From CAYNVQ01 sp964400735 (GTDB taxonomy: Bacteria > Acidobacteriota > Aminicenantia > Aminicenantales > Aminicenantaceae), in the NCBI GenBank assembly GCA_964400735.1, contig CAYNVQ010000009.1, positions 1-64,000 on the forward strand: a stretch of DNA of 64,000 nucleotides. The letters run 5' to 3'. Positions 41,750 through 50,287 of the stretch are shown in pieces. A program made the position numbers and the translations under genes. Within the stretch, counting starts at the first letter, position 1. Each line of letters starts with the position of its first letter. Under the pieces are notes generated by a model. That model ran no database searches. It had not been told where the DNA came from and worked only from the letters and a program-made list of their open reading frames with translations.

Positions 41750-41955
41750 CAGACTGGGGGCTGTCCTTCCAGCACGATCTCTTTAACCACTCTTCTGGTA
41801 TAGACAAGATAATTGTTTTCTTCTTCTACCATTTCGACTTCGAAATTATCTTTCTTATATTTTTCTATCACATCCTTGGCTTCTTTTTCAGATTCGTATG
41901 CAGTACCGTCCCACATAAATTTCTTGCCGTTTATTATTTTAGATAAATCGGGCAT
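41749..41955 (-). CDS. Small Hdr-associated protein, copy 2
   Basis: A 68-aa paralogue of the protein at 23548-23757. It shares GKKFMWD, then Y-E-KEA with lysine-rich helices, VEMVEEENNYLVYTRRVV and a closing KEIVLEG. There is no Cys and no membrane segment. Here it is the last gene of the operon, 17 nt after mvhD, whereas copy 1 stands before hdrA. The conserved core and constant HdrA/MvhD partners argue for a subunit, chaperone or stabilising factor specific to these complexes. Confidence 0.85.
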   Translation of the reverse strand: MPDLSKIINGKKFMWDGTAYESEKEAKDVIEKYKKDNFEVEMVEEENNYLVYTRRVVKEIVLEGQPPV

Positions 41956-41972
41956 ATCGAATTCTCCCTAAA

Positions 41973-42386
41973 TCACGATTTGTAAGGGCTTGGCCCCAAT
42001 TTTTTTATCTGTTCTGTGAATTCCTTGGCGACTTTTGCAAACTTAGGACCTTCGGATGCAGATACCCATTCCAACCGAAACCTTTCCGGTTCCAGGCCAA
42101 AATCCTCAAGCATGAGGAATATGGCATCCGCCCTTTTTTCTGTTTTAAGATTTCCATCCTCATAATGACAATCGCCAGGATGACACCCGCAGATAATAAC
42201 TCCATCCGCCCCTTTGGTTAGAGCATCGATCACCAAATTGGGATGAACCATACTCGAACACATCACCCTCACTATTCTATAATTCGTGGGGTATTGCAGC
42301 CTGGAAACACCCGCCAGGTCTGCTCCCGTATAGGAACACCAATTACAGCAGAAACTAATTATCAAAGGATCGAAATCATCTTGCAT
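41973..42386 (-). CDS. mvhD: MvhD-type delta subunit of the Hdr-Nuo operon
   Basis: A 137-aa [2Fe-2S] protein with ISFCCNWCSYTGAD, VRVMCSSM and CGCHPGDCHYEDGN. The start at 42386 overlaps the hdrA stop by one base (TAATG); a longer reading frame to 42491 lies inside hdrA and is not needed. In Mvh-Hdr and related complexes this subunit passes electrons between a dehydrogenase module and HdrA. Its neighbour here is a NuoEF-type module rather than a hydrogenase, so it may receive electrons from NAD(P)H or dock a remote hydrogenase. Confidence 0.94.
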   Translation of the reverse strand: MQDDFDPLIISFCCNWCSYTGADLAGVSRLQYPTNYRIVRVMCSSMVHPNLVIDALTKGADGVIICGCHPGDCHYEDGNLKTEKRADAIFLMLEDFGLEPERFRLEWVSASEGPKFAKVAKEFTEQIKKLGPSPYKS

Positions 42387-45300
42387 TATTGTACTCCTAA
42401 GGCAGCATTGACTTGAGCAGCAAGCTGTTCCAATGTAAACCCTTTCACCATGACACCTTTTTTGGGACAGGTTGCCATGCAACATCCGCATCCCTTGCAG
42501 GCGCTCTCATTGACTTCGACGGTCTTTTTTATCGAGCCCTTGCTCATGTACTCGATCAAGGTGATGGCCTGATAGGGACAGGGTTCGACGCAGTAGGCGC
42601 AACCATCGCAGTTCTCGTCTATCACATGAGATATCGTTGCCTCCAGCTCTATATTGTCTTTGGCAAGCACGGTTGCCGCTCTCGAAGCTGCCGCTTGCGC
42701 CTGAATAATGCTTTCGTCAACGGCTTTAGCGGAATGGGCCAGACCACACAAAAATACGCCATCGGTAGCAAAATCGACCGGACGAAGCTTCATGTGCGCT
42801 TCAAGGAAAAATTTGTCCTGGTTCAAGGGGACTTTCAAAAATTTGGCAATCTCCTCGTTTCCTTCATCAGCGACTATCCCCGCTGATAGTACGACAAAAT
42901 CAGCCGGTATATCGATCGTGGAATTGATAGCCGGGCTAAAAACCTCGACTTGAAGTCCGTTCCCGTTCTGGCTCACTTTTGGATTTTGGCCATCTTCGTA
43001 CCGGATGAACACGACATTCTGCTTCCTCGCTTTAGTGTAAAAGCTTTCCTTGAACCCATATGTTCTGATGTCCCGATACAATACGATCACATTTGTCTCA
43101 GGTGAAAGCTCCTTTATTTTTAAGGCATTTTTAACAGCAACCGAACAACAAATCCTCGAGCAATAAGGTCTTTCCTCATCCCGGGAACCCACACACTGAA
43201 TCATCACGATGCTCTTCGGAATTCGTTTTTTCCCGGAAGTTAGCCATTCACTATTTGAATTCAGGCGCTCTTCTAATTCGACCTGGGATATCACCCTATC
43301 ATCTTGGCCGTAAAGATAATCCTTTGGTTTGTATTCTTTGGCACCGGTGGCGACAACCACCACTCCATGTTTGATCTCAACAGAGTTCCCGTTAGCCGAT
43401 ACGGTGGTTTTGAAATCCCCAATCGAGCCTTCGATATTTTTGATGTTGGCACCTGCGTAGAGATGGATCTTTTCGTGTTTCTTCACCCGGCTGATCATAT
43501 TTTCCAGCTCCTTTTGAGGATCCTCTCCATCCAGCAAATAGTAAACATGCCTCAGGTTTCCTCCCAGCTCTTTTTCTCTCTCTATCAAATAGACATCATA
43601 CCCTTGATCCGCCAGCTCGATAGCCGAGGACATGCCTGAAACTCCACCGCCGATGACCAGCGCGGATTTGATTATGGGGACGTATCTTTTCTGCAAAGGC
43701 TCCAACAGCCTTGCTTTCGCCACCGCCATCCTGACCAAGTCTTTTGACTTCACAGAAGCCTTTTCCGGTTCCGCCATATGGACCCAGGAGCACTGATCCC
43801 GTATATTTGCCATTTCAAAAAGATAGGGATTCAAGCCCGCCTCACGTACCGTATTTCTGAATAGCGGTTCATGTGTCCTGGGCGTACACGAAGCAACGAC
43901 CACTCGATTCAAATTATGTTCTTTTATCTTCTCTTTGATGATTTCCTGCGTATCATTCGAACATGTGTATAAATTGTTGTCAGCAAAAACCACATTGGGC
44001 AGAGTTTTGGCATACTCAACCACATTAGGGACATTGACAACTCCTGCTATATTTGTGCCGCAGTGGCACACGAACACGCCTATTCTTGGTTCCTGGCCTT
44101 TGACATCAATTTCAGGGGGAAATTCCTTCTTAATGATCAAGCTGCCCTTTTCATCTTTGAGGAGGGACATAACCTTTGAAGATGCTCCAGAAGCTTGCAT
44201 GATGGTTTCCGGGATATCTTTAGGCTCTGTGAACGGCCCCGCGACGTAAATCCCATCCCGGGTCGATTCGACAGGTTTAAAGGGATCTGTCTTGCAAAAA
44301 TTAAATTCGTTCAACTCGATGTTAAATTTCTGGGATATTTCCTTCGCTGACTTCGGTGCTTCCATGCCTATAGATAAAACAACCATGTCATATTCCCGTG
44401 TTACCTTTTGATCCTTTTCATCAATATATTTGATAACAAGATTTTGTGTTTCTGGCATTTCCTCGATTACGGGAGGACGACATCTGATATAATCGATCCC
44501 CAGTTCTTTTCCCTTTTGATAATACTCATCAAATCCTTTGCTGTAGGCACGAATGTCCATAAAAAATATATCGCATTGTAAATCTTCACCGGCATGTTCT
44601 TTGGCGATTATCGCTTCCTTAGTCGCATACATGCAGCACACCGAAGAGCAATAATCCCTCTCACAATCTCGCGAGCCGACACATTGTATGAATCCGATCT
44701 TTTTGGGTTCTTTTTGATCACTGGGTCTCAGAACTTTTCCCAGGTAGGGTCCTGTGGCAGACAAAATTCTTTCGAATTCAATCGAAGTGACGACGTTTGG
44801 ATAGCGCCCATATCCCAAGTCTTCTTTCTCTTTTGCGTCAAACAGTTCAAATCCCGGGGATAGAATGACCGCCCCGACATCCAGCGTCATATTCTTTTCT
44901 TTCTGTTCATAATCAATGGCGTCCGCCTCGCAGATCTCCTCGCAGATCTTGCATTCTCCCTTAAGTTTATGGACACAATATCTTTCATCGATAGTCGCTT
45001 TGTTGGGAACAGCCTGGGGGTAGGAGATGAAAGCAGCTGATCTTGAGATCAATTGTTCATTATACTCGTCCAGAATAGGAATGACTGGGTTCTTGCTGAT
45101 CTCCTTGAGTTTAATCCTTTCCGTCGGGCAAATGAATGCACACGCTCCACAGGTCTGGCATACATCCGAAAGTGCATCAAATGGAGGGCTGACTTTGCGT
45201 CTGGAACCACGATTTGTGAAACTTATGGCATTGATGCCCATTCTTTCTTGACACATCCTTACGCATAATCCACAAAGGAAACAATCCTCATTTTTCTTTC

Positions 45301-45649
45301 TGATGCGTACTTCCTTTACTCCATACTCTTCGGCTATTTGTTGGATCACCTTTGAATCCGGACATAACGCTAATTGTAATTCAATCATCGTTTTCCGAGC
45401 TTTTATAACTCTCTCGGATTCCGTTTGGACGGTTATATTATCAATGGCTGGGTAGGTGCATGAAGATTGAATTGTCGACCTACCGAGATGGGTGACTTCT
45501 ACCAAGCATAACCTGCAAGCCCCATACGGCTTTAAAGCTTTATGATGGCAGAGAGTCGGGACTTTTAATCCAACGCTCTCAATGCATTCTAATAGGGTTT
45601 TGCCTTCGGGAAACTGATGTTCTTGGCCATTTATCGTCAGCTTTATCAC
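42386..45649 (-). CDS. hdrA: HdrA with NuoG-like N-terminal ferredoxin domains
   Basis: A 1087-aa flavo-iron-sulfur protein. Residues 1 to about 75 are a plant-type [2Fe-2S] domain with C-x10-C-x2-C-x15-C spacing (Cys34, 45, 48, 64), as in NuoG and HydA. Next come [4Fe-4S] motifs CFLCGLCVRMCQ and CQTCGACAFICP, then HdrA sequence: two copies of QCVGSRD with YC-CC cysteines, VCHCGTNIAG, SCTPRTHEPLF, an FAD domain VIGGGVSGMSSAIELA, and the end motifs CDGCAYCVEPCP and CKGCGCCMATCP. GTG 45649 has GGAGGG at proper spacing, whereas an ATG at 45673 has none. It is probably the central electron-splitting subunit of the operon. Confidence 0.93.
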   Translation of the reverse strand: MIKLTINGQEHQFPEGKTLLECIESVGLKVPTLCHHKALKPYGACRLCLVEVTHLGRSTIQSSCTYPAIDNITVQTESERVIKARKTMIELQLALCPDSKVIQQIAEEYGVKEVRIRKKNEDCFLCGLCVRMCQERMGINAISFTNRGSRRKVSPPFDALSDVCQTCGACAFICPTERIKLKEISKNPVIPILDEYNEQLISRSAAFISYPQAVPNKATIDERYCVHKLKGECKICEEICEADAIDYEQKEKNMTLDVGAVILSPGFELFDAKEKEDLGYGRYPNVVTSIEFERILSATGPYLGKVLRPSDQKEPKKIGFIQCVGSRDCERDYCSSVCCMYATKEAIIAKEHAGEDLQCDIFFMDIRAYSKGFDEYYQKGKELGIDYIRCRPPVIEEMPETQNLVIKYIDEKDQKVTREYDMVVLSIGMEAPKSAKEISQKFNIELNEFNFCKTDPFKPVESTRDGIYVAGPFTEPKDIPETIMQASGASSKVMSLLKDEKGSLIIKKEFPPEIDVKGQEPRIGVFVCHCGTNIAGVVNVPNVVEYAKTLPNVVFADNNLYTCSNDTQEIIKEKIKEHNLNRVVVASCTPRTHEPLFRNTVREAGLNPYLFEMANIRDQCSWVHMAEPEKASVKSKDLVRMAVAKARLLEPLQKRYVPIIKSALVIGGGVSGMSSAIELADQGYDVYLIEREKELGGNLRHVYYLLDGEDPQKELENMISRVKKHEKIHLYAGANIKNIEGSIGDFKTTVSANGNSVEIKHGVVVVATGAKEYKPKDYLYGQDDRVISQVELEERLNSNSEWLTSGKKRIPKSIVMIQCVGSRDEERPYCSRICCSVAVKNALKIKELSPETNVIVLYRDIRTYGFKESFYTKARKQNVVFIRYEDGQNPKVSQNGNGLQVEVFSPAINSTIDIPADFVVLSAGIVADEGNEEIAKFLKVPLNQDKFFLEAHMKLRPVDFATDGVFLCGLAHSAKAVDESIIQAQAAASRAATVLAKDNIELEATISHVIDENCDGCAYCVEPCPYQAITLIEYMSKGSIKKTVEVNESACKGCGCCMATCPKKGVMVKGFTLEQLAAQVNAALGVQ

Positions 45650-45768
45650 GCCGACCCTCCATTTTTTATACATTTAATAAATTTTTCAAAGTGTGATATT
45701 CCAAATTCCATGCTTTTTTGATTCACCAACACACCTCTCATTCTTTCATCACTTAGTGATTTAGGGCA

Positions 45769-48700
45769 TTATCCCTCTTTAACCTCCAAATCGCAACGGA
45801 GGCATCGTTTGGCCTCTAAAATTGCATCGTTTTCATTAAATCCCAATTCCACTTCTTTAAAGCTCTTAATTCTCTGCTCTACAGGGATGGATGGCATTTC
45901 AGGTCTTTTGAGGTTTTTGATTTCTTCATCTGTAAGCTGCAGAGCCTCAATCCGAGCAGCCGGTCGAGTAACTTTATACTCAATCTCCAATTTTTCTCCG
46001 CAGATGTATTTGTTTATCATTTTGGCCGCAATTTTTCCGTGAGCCATTGCACCGGTTACTGTATTCGGGCCCGAGACAACATCGCCCCCTGCAAATACTC
46101 CCTCCATGCTAGTTTGAAGAGTATCCGGGTCGACCACAAGAGTACCCCAGGAGGAGACCTTCAGTCCGTTATCACCGGCGAGTGCAGAAAGTTCTGGTTC
46201 CTGGCTTATGGCTAGGATCAAGGTGTTGGCATCGACCGTAAATTCAGAGCCTTCTATCGGAACGGGTCTTCTTCTTCCGCTTTCATCGACATCTCCGAGT
46301 TTCATTCTAATACACTCTATTCCCTCAATTTTACCGTTATTCGACAGGACCCTGATCGGCGTTACGAGAAACTGGATATCGATACCCTCAAGAAGGGCTT
46401 CTTCAACTTCACTCTTTATCGCAGGCATCTCCAGCTTTGTCCTCCGGTAATAAATACTTGTATCTTTTCCCATACGTTTTGCGACCCGAGCCGCATCAAT
46501 GGCTGAATTGCCCCCGCCGACGACTATGACCTTATCTCCGATTTTCACATCGCCCCCCAGGTTGAACTCCCAAAGGAACTCTACAGCATCTAAAACTCCT
46601 TCGGAATCCTCGTTAGGTATTCTCATCTTCAAACCCTTATGTGCACCTGTGGCGATGAAGACTGCTTTGTAATCTTCTTTTAGCTTTTGGAGCGGGATAT
46701 CTTTTCCAATCGCCGTATTCAATTTGATTTCCACTCCTAACTTTTTGATCCTGTTGATCTCATATTCCAATACATCTTTGGGTAATCTGAATTCCGGAAT
46801 ACATAAGGCAAGCATACCACCTGCTACGGAACGACTTTCAAATACCGTTACTTTGTATCCTTCTAAGGCAAGATAATGAGCACAAGTCAGGCCTCCGGGC
46901 CCTGAGCCGACCACCGCCACCCGTTCCTCTCTCTCAGTTTTCGGCTTTTGGTCAATATTGAGACCATGCTTCATTTCATAATCGGCTAGAAAACGCTTGA
47001 GGGACCTGATGGCAACAGGATCATCCCATTCCCCGGCAACGCATTTTCCTTCGCAAGGAGCATCACATACACGTCCGCAGATAAGTGGAAGAGGATTCTC
47101 TTTTAAGACTATTTTCACCGCTTCTTCAAACTTCCCCTGAGCGATAAGACCGATATAACTCGGGACATCCTGAGAAATAGGACAGGTATGCTGACAGGCA
47201 GATGAAATGATTTCCTTACACACCAGAGCAGGACATCTTTTATACTTTATGTGTTGGATGTATTCATCCCTAAAATATTTCAATGTGCTCAAGACTGGAT
47301 TGGGCAGCGTCTGACCTAATCCACACATAGAGGCTTCTTTTATGGTATTGCTGAAGTCTTCCAAGACTTCAAGGTCCTTTTCTTCACCTTCTCCTCTGCA
47401 TATTTTTTTAAGCACGTCCAGCAAAACTGAAGATCCTTCCCGGCAGGAGGAGCATTTTCCACAGGATTCATCATTCGTGAATTCGATAAAATATTTGGCA
47501 ACATCCACGACGCAAGTATCCTCGTCCATTACGATCATGCCTCCCGAACCCATGATTGAACCGGCCTCGGTCAGCCTTTCATAATCTACGGGCAAATCCA
47601 TCAGACTGGCAGGAATACAGCCTCCAGAGGGCCCGCCTGTTTGAACGGCTTTAAATTTCTTGCCTTTGGGAATTCCCCCTCCGATGTCGTAAATTATCTC
47701 TTTCAAGGTGATTCCCATCGGAACTTCCACCAAACCCGTGTTATTGATCTTGCCGACGAGAGAAAATACTTTGGTTCCCTTGCTTAATTGGGTTCCTATA
47801 CTTGAAAACCACTTCGAACCTCTCATGATTATCGACGGAACGGTCGCCCAGGTTTCAACATTATTGATGTTCGTAGGCTTTCCCCACAATCCTGATTCCA
47901 CTGGATATGGAGGCCTCTGCCTTGGTTCGGGCGGACGGCCTTCGATCGAAGCAATAAGAGACGTTTCTTCTCCGCAGACAAACGCACCTGCTCCCTGTTT
48001 AACTTGGATATCAAAACTAAAATCCGTATTGAATATGTTTTTCCCGATAAGCCCATACTCTTTTGCCTGGCCAATCGCAATCTTCAACCTTTCCATGGCA
48101 AGAGGGTATTCGGCCCTGATGTAAACATAACCCTCTGAGGCACCGATCGCCCTGGCCCCGATGAGCATGCCTTCCAAAACGGAGTGGGGATCCGCTTCAA
48201 CGATACTCCTGTCCATGTAGGCGCCGGGATCTCCTTCGTCGGCATTGCATACGATGTATTTTGTGTCACCTGGCTGATTTCTGCACAAGTCCCATTTAAC
48301 GCCAGTCGGAAATCCTCCTCCTCCTCTCCCCCTGAGACCGGAATTTTTTATTTCACTTATAATCTCATCCGGCGTCATTTCTGATAGAGCCTTCGCTAAC
48401 GCTTTATAGCCATCCCTAGCAATGTATTCATCAATTTTTTCCGGATCGATCATGCCCCTATTCCTAAGAGCGATGAGCGTTTGGCGGGCGAAAAATCCGA
48501 TATCCATCATCTTGGGAATGACCATTTCTTCTTTTTCTGGAGTAAACATGAGCTTTTTTACAGGTCTGCCCTTTAAAAAATGCTCTTCAACCAGATAGGG
48601 AACTATCTCTTCAGTCAAGCTGTGATAGAATATGCCATCAGGCATAACGACCATCACCGGGCCTACGGCGCAGAATCCGTTACAGCCCGTCATCACCACG

Positions 48701-48840
48701 AGAACTTCTTTATCCAAATCCTGTTTCTTCAACTCCTCTTCTAATACTTCTTTCACTTTAAAAGACTTATTAGAAACACAGGCTGTTCCCGCACATATCA
48801 TTAAATGCAATCTGTATTTGTCCGTAGTGTATTCGTTCAT
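45769..48840 (-). CDS. NuoE-like/NuoF - NfnB(GltD) fusion oxidoreductase
   Basis: A 1023-aa fusion. Residues 10-90 form a thioredoxin-like [2Fe-2S] domain (Cys16, 21, 53, 57). Residues 110-530 are NuoF: the FMN and NADH loop GRGGGGFPTG (171-180), CNADEGDPGAYMDR and the N3-type [4Fe-4S] cluster Cys460, 463, 466, 506. From 545 it is a GltD/NfnB-like domain: cysteine-rich FeS region CPISQDVP, CGRVCDAPCEGKC, an FAD site VAVVGSGPGGLTCAH and an NAD(P)H site VIVVGGGNSAIDAARVA, closing with GVFAGGDVVSGP. It can thus bind two pyridine nucleotides and should be the NAD(P)H module of the complex. Confidence 0.93.
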   Translation of the reverse strand: MNEYTTDKYRLHLMICAGTACVSNKSFKVKEVLEEELKKQDLDKEVLVVMTGCNGFCAVGPVMVVMPDGIFYHSLTEEIVPYLVEEHFLKGRPVKKLMFTPEKEEMVIPKMMDIGFFARQTLIALRNRGMIDPEKIDEYIARDGYKALAKALSEMTPDEIISEIKNSGLRGRGGGGFPTGVKWDLCRNQPGDTKYIVCNADEGDPGAYMDRSIVEADPHSVLEGMLIGARAIGASEGYVYIRAEYPLAMERLKIAIGQAKEYGLIGKNIFNTDFSFDIQVKQGAGAFVCGEETSLIASIEGRPPEPRQRPPYPVESGLWGKPTNINNVETWATVPSIIMRGSKWFSSIGTQLSKGTKVFSLVGKINNTGLVEVPMGITLKEIIYDIGGGIPKGKKFKAVQTGGPSGGCIPASLMDLPVDYERLTEAGSIMGSGGMIVMDEDTCVVDVAKYFIEFTNDESCGKCSSCREGSSVLLDVLKKICRGEGEEKDLEVLEDFSNTIKEASMCGLGQTLPNPVLSTLKYFRDEYIQHIKYKRCPALVCKEIISSACQHTCPISQDVPSYIGLIAQGKFEEAVKIVLKENPLPLICGRVCDAPCEGKCVAGEWDDPVAIRSLKRFLADYEMKHGLNIDQKPKTEREERVAVVGSGPGGLTCAHYLALEGYKVTVFESRSVAGGMLALCIPEFRLPKDVLEYEINRIKKLGVEIKLNTAIGKDIPLQKLKEDYKAVFIATGAHKGLKMRIPNEDSEGVLDAVEFLWEFNLGGDVKIGDKVIVVGGGNSAIDAARVAKRMGKDTSIYYRRTKLEMPAIKSEVEEALLEGIDIQFLVTPIRVLSNNGKIEGIECIRMKLGDVDESGRRRPVPIEGSEFTVDANTLILAISQEPELSALAGDNGLKVSSWGTLVVDPDTLQTSMEGVFAGGDVVSGPNTVTGAMAHGKIAAKMINKYICGEKLEIEYKVTRPAARIEALQLTDEEIKNLKRPEMPSIPVEQRIKSFKEVELGFNENDAILEAKRCLRCDLEVKEG

Positions 48841-48918
48841 TATTTTTTTATCCTCTGCTTAAAGACACCTTAAAGCATCTCCCTATGGAATTTATTGATA
48901 TTTTCAACTTAAACTAAT

Positions 48919-49302
48919 TCAAGACATCCTTTCGCTTCCAAGAGCCAGGGCGTACTCCTGGACAATCTTTCCGCCTAAAACATGTTCTGATAATATCCGA
49001 CGAACTTTGTCCGGGGTTAAATCCACGTATTTCACAGGAGCTTCGTCTTTTAATTCGACTGTCATCATCGGCTCTCGGCTGCATAGTCCTGCACAGCCCG
49101 AGTTGGTTAAGATGACATCCTCGATTTTTTCCTTTTCAATTTCATCCAACAGCGTGTTCATTATCTTTCTGGCTCCAGCCGCTATCCCACAGGTCCCCAT
49201 ATGGACTGTTATCTTCGCTCTGCCGGCTCCTTCACGCAGAAGGACTGACTTTTTTACCCTCTGACTGATTTTTTCCAAATCATCAATACTTAATTTTGGC
49301 AT
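48919..49302 (-). CDS. [2Fe-2S] thioredoxin-like protein (HndB-like)
   Basis: A 127-aa protein with VHMGTCGIAAGARKIMNTL and TNSGCAGLCSREPMM, the four-cysteine thioredoxin-like ferredoxin pattern reduced here to Cys positions C-...-C-x3-C; only one Cys lies in the first motif. It resembles the small HndB/HydD-type subunits of NADP-reducing hydrogenases. The start follows the conserved MPKLSIDDLEKI. It lies between the HdrA-NuoE fusion and the NuoF-NfnB fusion, and probably passes electrons between them. Confidence 0.85.
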   Translation of the reverse strand: MPKLSIDDLEKISQRVKKSVLLREGAGRAKITVHMGTCGIAAGARKIMNTLLDEIEKEKIEDVILTNSGCAGLCSREPMMTVELKDEAPVKYVDLTPDKVRRILSEHVLGGKIVQEYALALGSERMS

Positions 49303-49399
49303 TGGCTTTATCCATTAAAAATGATTATTGATTAAGTGACTTGAAGAGGCTGGATGACAAACGTCATCATCAATTTTTTTTGCCTCTTTACCCACAGCT

Positions 49400-50287
49400 T
49401 TAAGCATTTTGGTATACATGTAATAACTCTGGAACTTTATTTTTTGTCATCTGGCCGTGTATTTCCTCACCAACTTTCAATACAGGCGCCAATCCGCAGC
49501 ATCCGATACAGCGTACAGCCTCCAGGGTGAATATCATATCTTTTGTGGTGCTTCCTCTTTTTATCCCCAGTTCGCTCTCAAATGTCGACGCGATTCTTTC
49601 GGCACCCTTAACATGGCAGGCCGTCCCAAGACAGATGGTAATGATGTGCTTCCCTCTCGGTTCCAAGCTAAAGGCATTGTAAAAAGTTGCAATCCGGCAC
49701 ACCAAACCTAACGGCATGTTCAACTTATCGGCGATGTATCTTAATACAGGTTCAGGCAAATAATTATAGGTATTATTAGCTATCTGCAGGATAGGAACTA
49801 AAGATTTTTCCGAGCTCTCAAAATCCTTGATTATATTGTCCACAATCTCCATATCCCTAACGGAAATCTCAATCTTGTCTCTCTCAGGAGTGATATAGAT
49901 GATGTTCTGAACAGGACAGCTCTTGACACAGGAGCCACATCCCGTACACTTTTCCTCATCTACATACCGGGGACGCTTTCGAATCTCTACCTCAAAATTT
50001 CCGGCCTCTCCTCTAATCCTTTCGATATCTGCTAGCGTAATCACTTCGATGTCTTTGTGCCGGCCGATTTCAACCAATCTCGGCGCCATTGTACACATGG
50101 CGCAGTCATTGGTGGGGAAAGTTTTATCAAGCTGGGCCATCACTCCGCCGATAGATGGTTTATGGTCCACCAAGTAGACTTTTATCCCTGACTCGGCGAG
50201 ATCGAGCGCCGCCTGCATTCCTCCGATTCCGCCGCCCATAACCAGGGCGGCACCAATCTTTCCGTTTTGGGTTTTGTTGTTAAGCAT
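49400..50287 (-). CDS. HdrA N-terminal domain - NuoE fusion
   Basis: A 295-aa fusion of two normally separate proteins. Residues 12-135 match the first part of HdrA: the FAD-type motif VMGGGIGGMQAALDLAESG, IGGVMAQLDKTFPTNDCAMCT and a [4Fe-4S] motif (Cys114, 117, 120, 124). Residues 140-293 are a NuoE/HydC-like [2Fe-2S] subunit: LPEPVLRYIADKLN, FYNAFSLEPRGKH and ligands Cys219, 224, 260, 264. The rest of HdrA is missing. It overlaps the QmoC-like gene by 8 nt. It may tie the NuoF module physically to the Hdr and membrane parts. Confidence 0.9.
   Translation of the reverse strand: MLNNKTQNGKIGAALVMGGGIGGMQAALDLAESGIKVYLVDHKPSIGGVMAQLDKTFPTNDCAMCTMAPRLVEIGRHKDIEVITLADIERIRGEAGNFEVEIRKRPRYVDEEKCTGCGSCVKSCPVQNIIYITPERDKIEISVRDMEIVDNIIKDFESSEKSLVPILQIANNTYNYLPEPVLRYIADKLNMPLGLVCRIATFYNAFSLEPRGKHIITICLGTACHVKGAERIASTFESELGIKRGSTTKDMIFTLEAVRCIGCCGLAPVLKVGEEIHGQMTKNKVPELLHVYQNA

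Noticed and set aside
42387..42491. Longer MvhD from 42491 on the minus strand
   Set aside because: It would overlap the HdrA C-terminal FeS coding sequence by 100 nt in another frame; start 42386 is conserved in the family.
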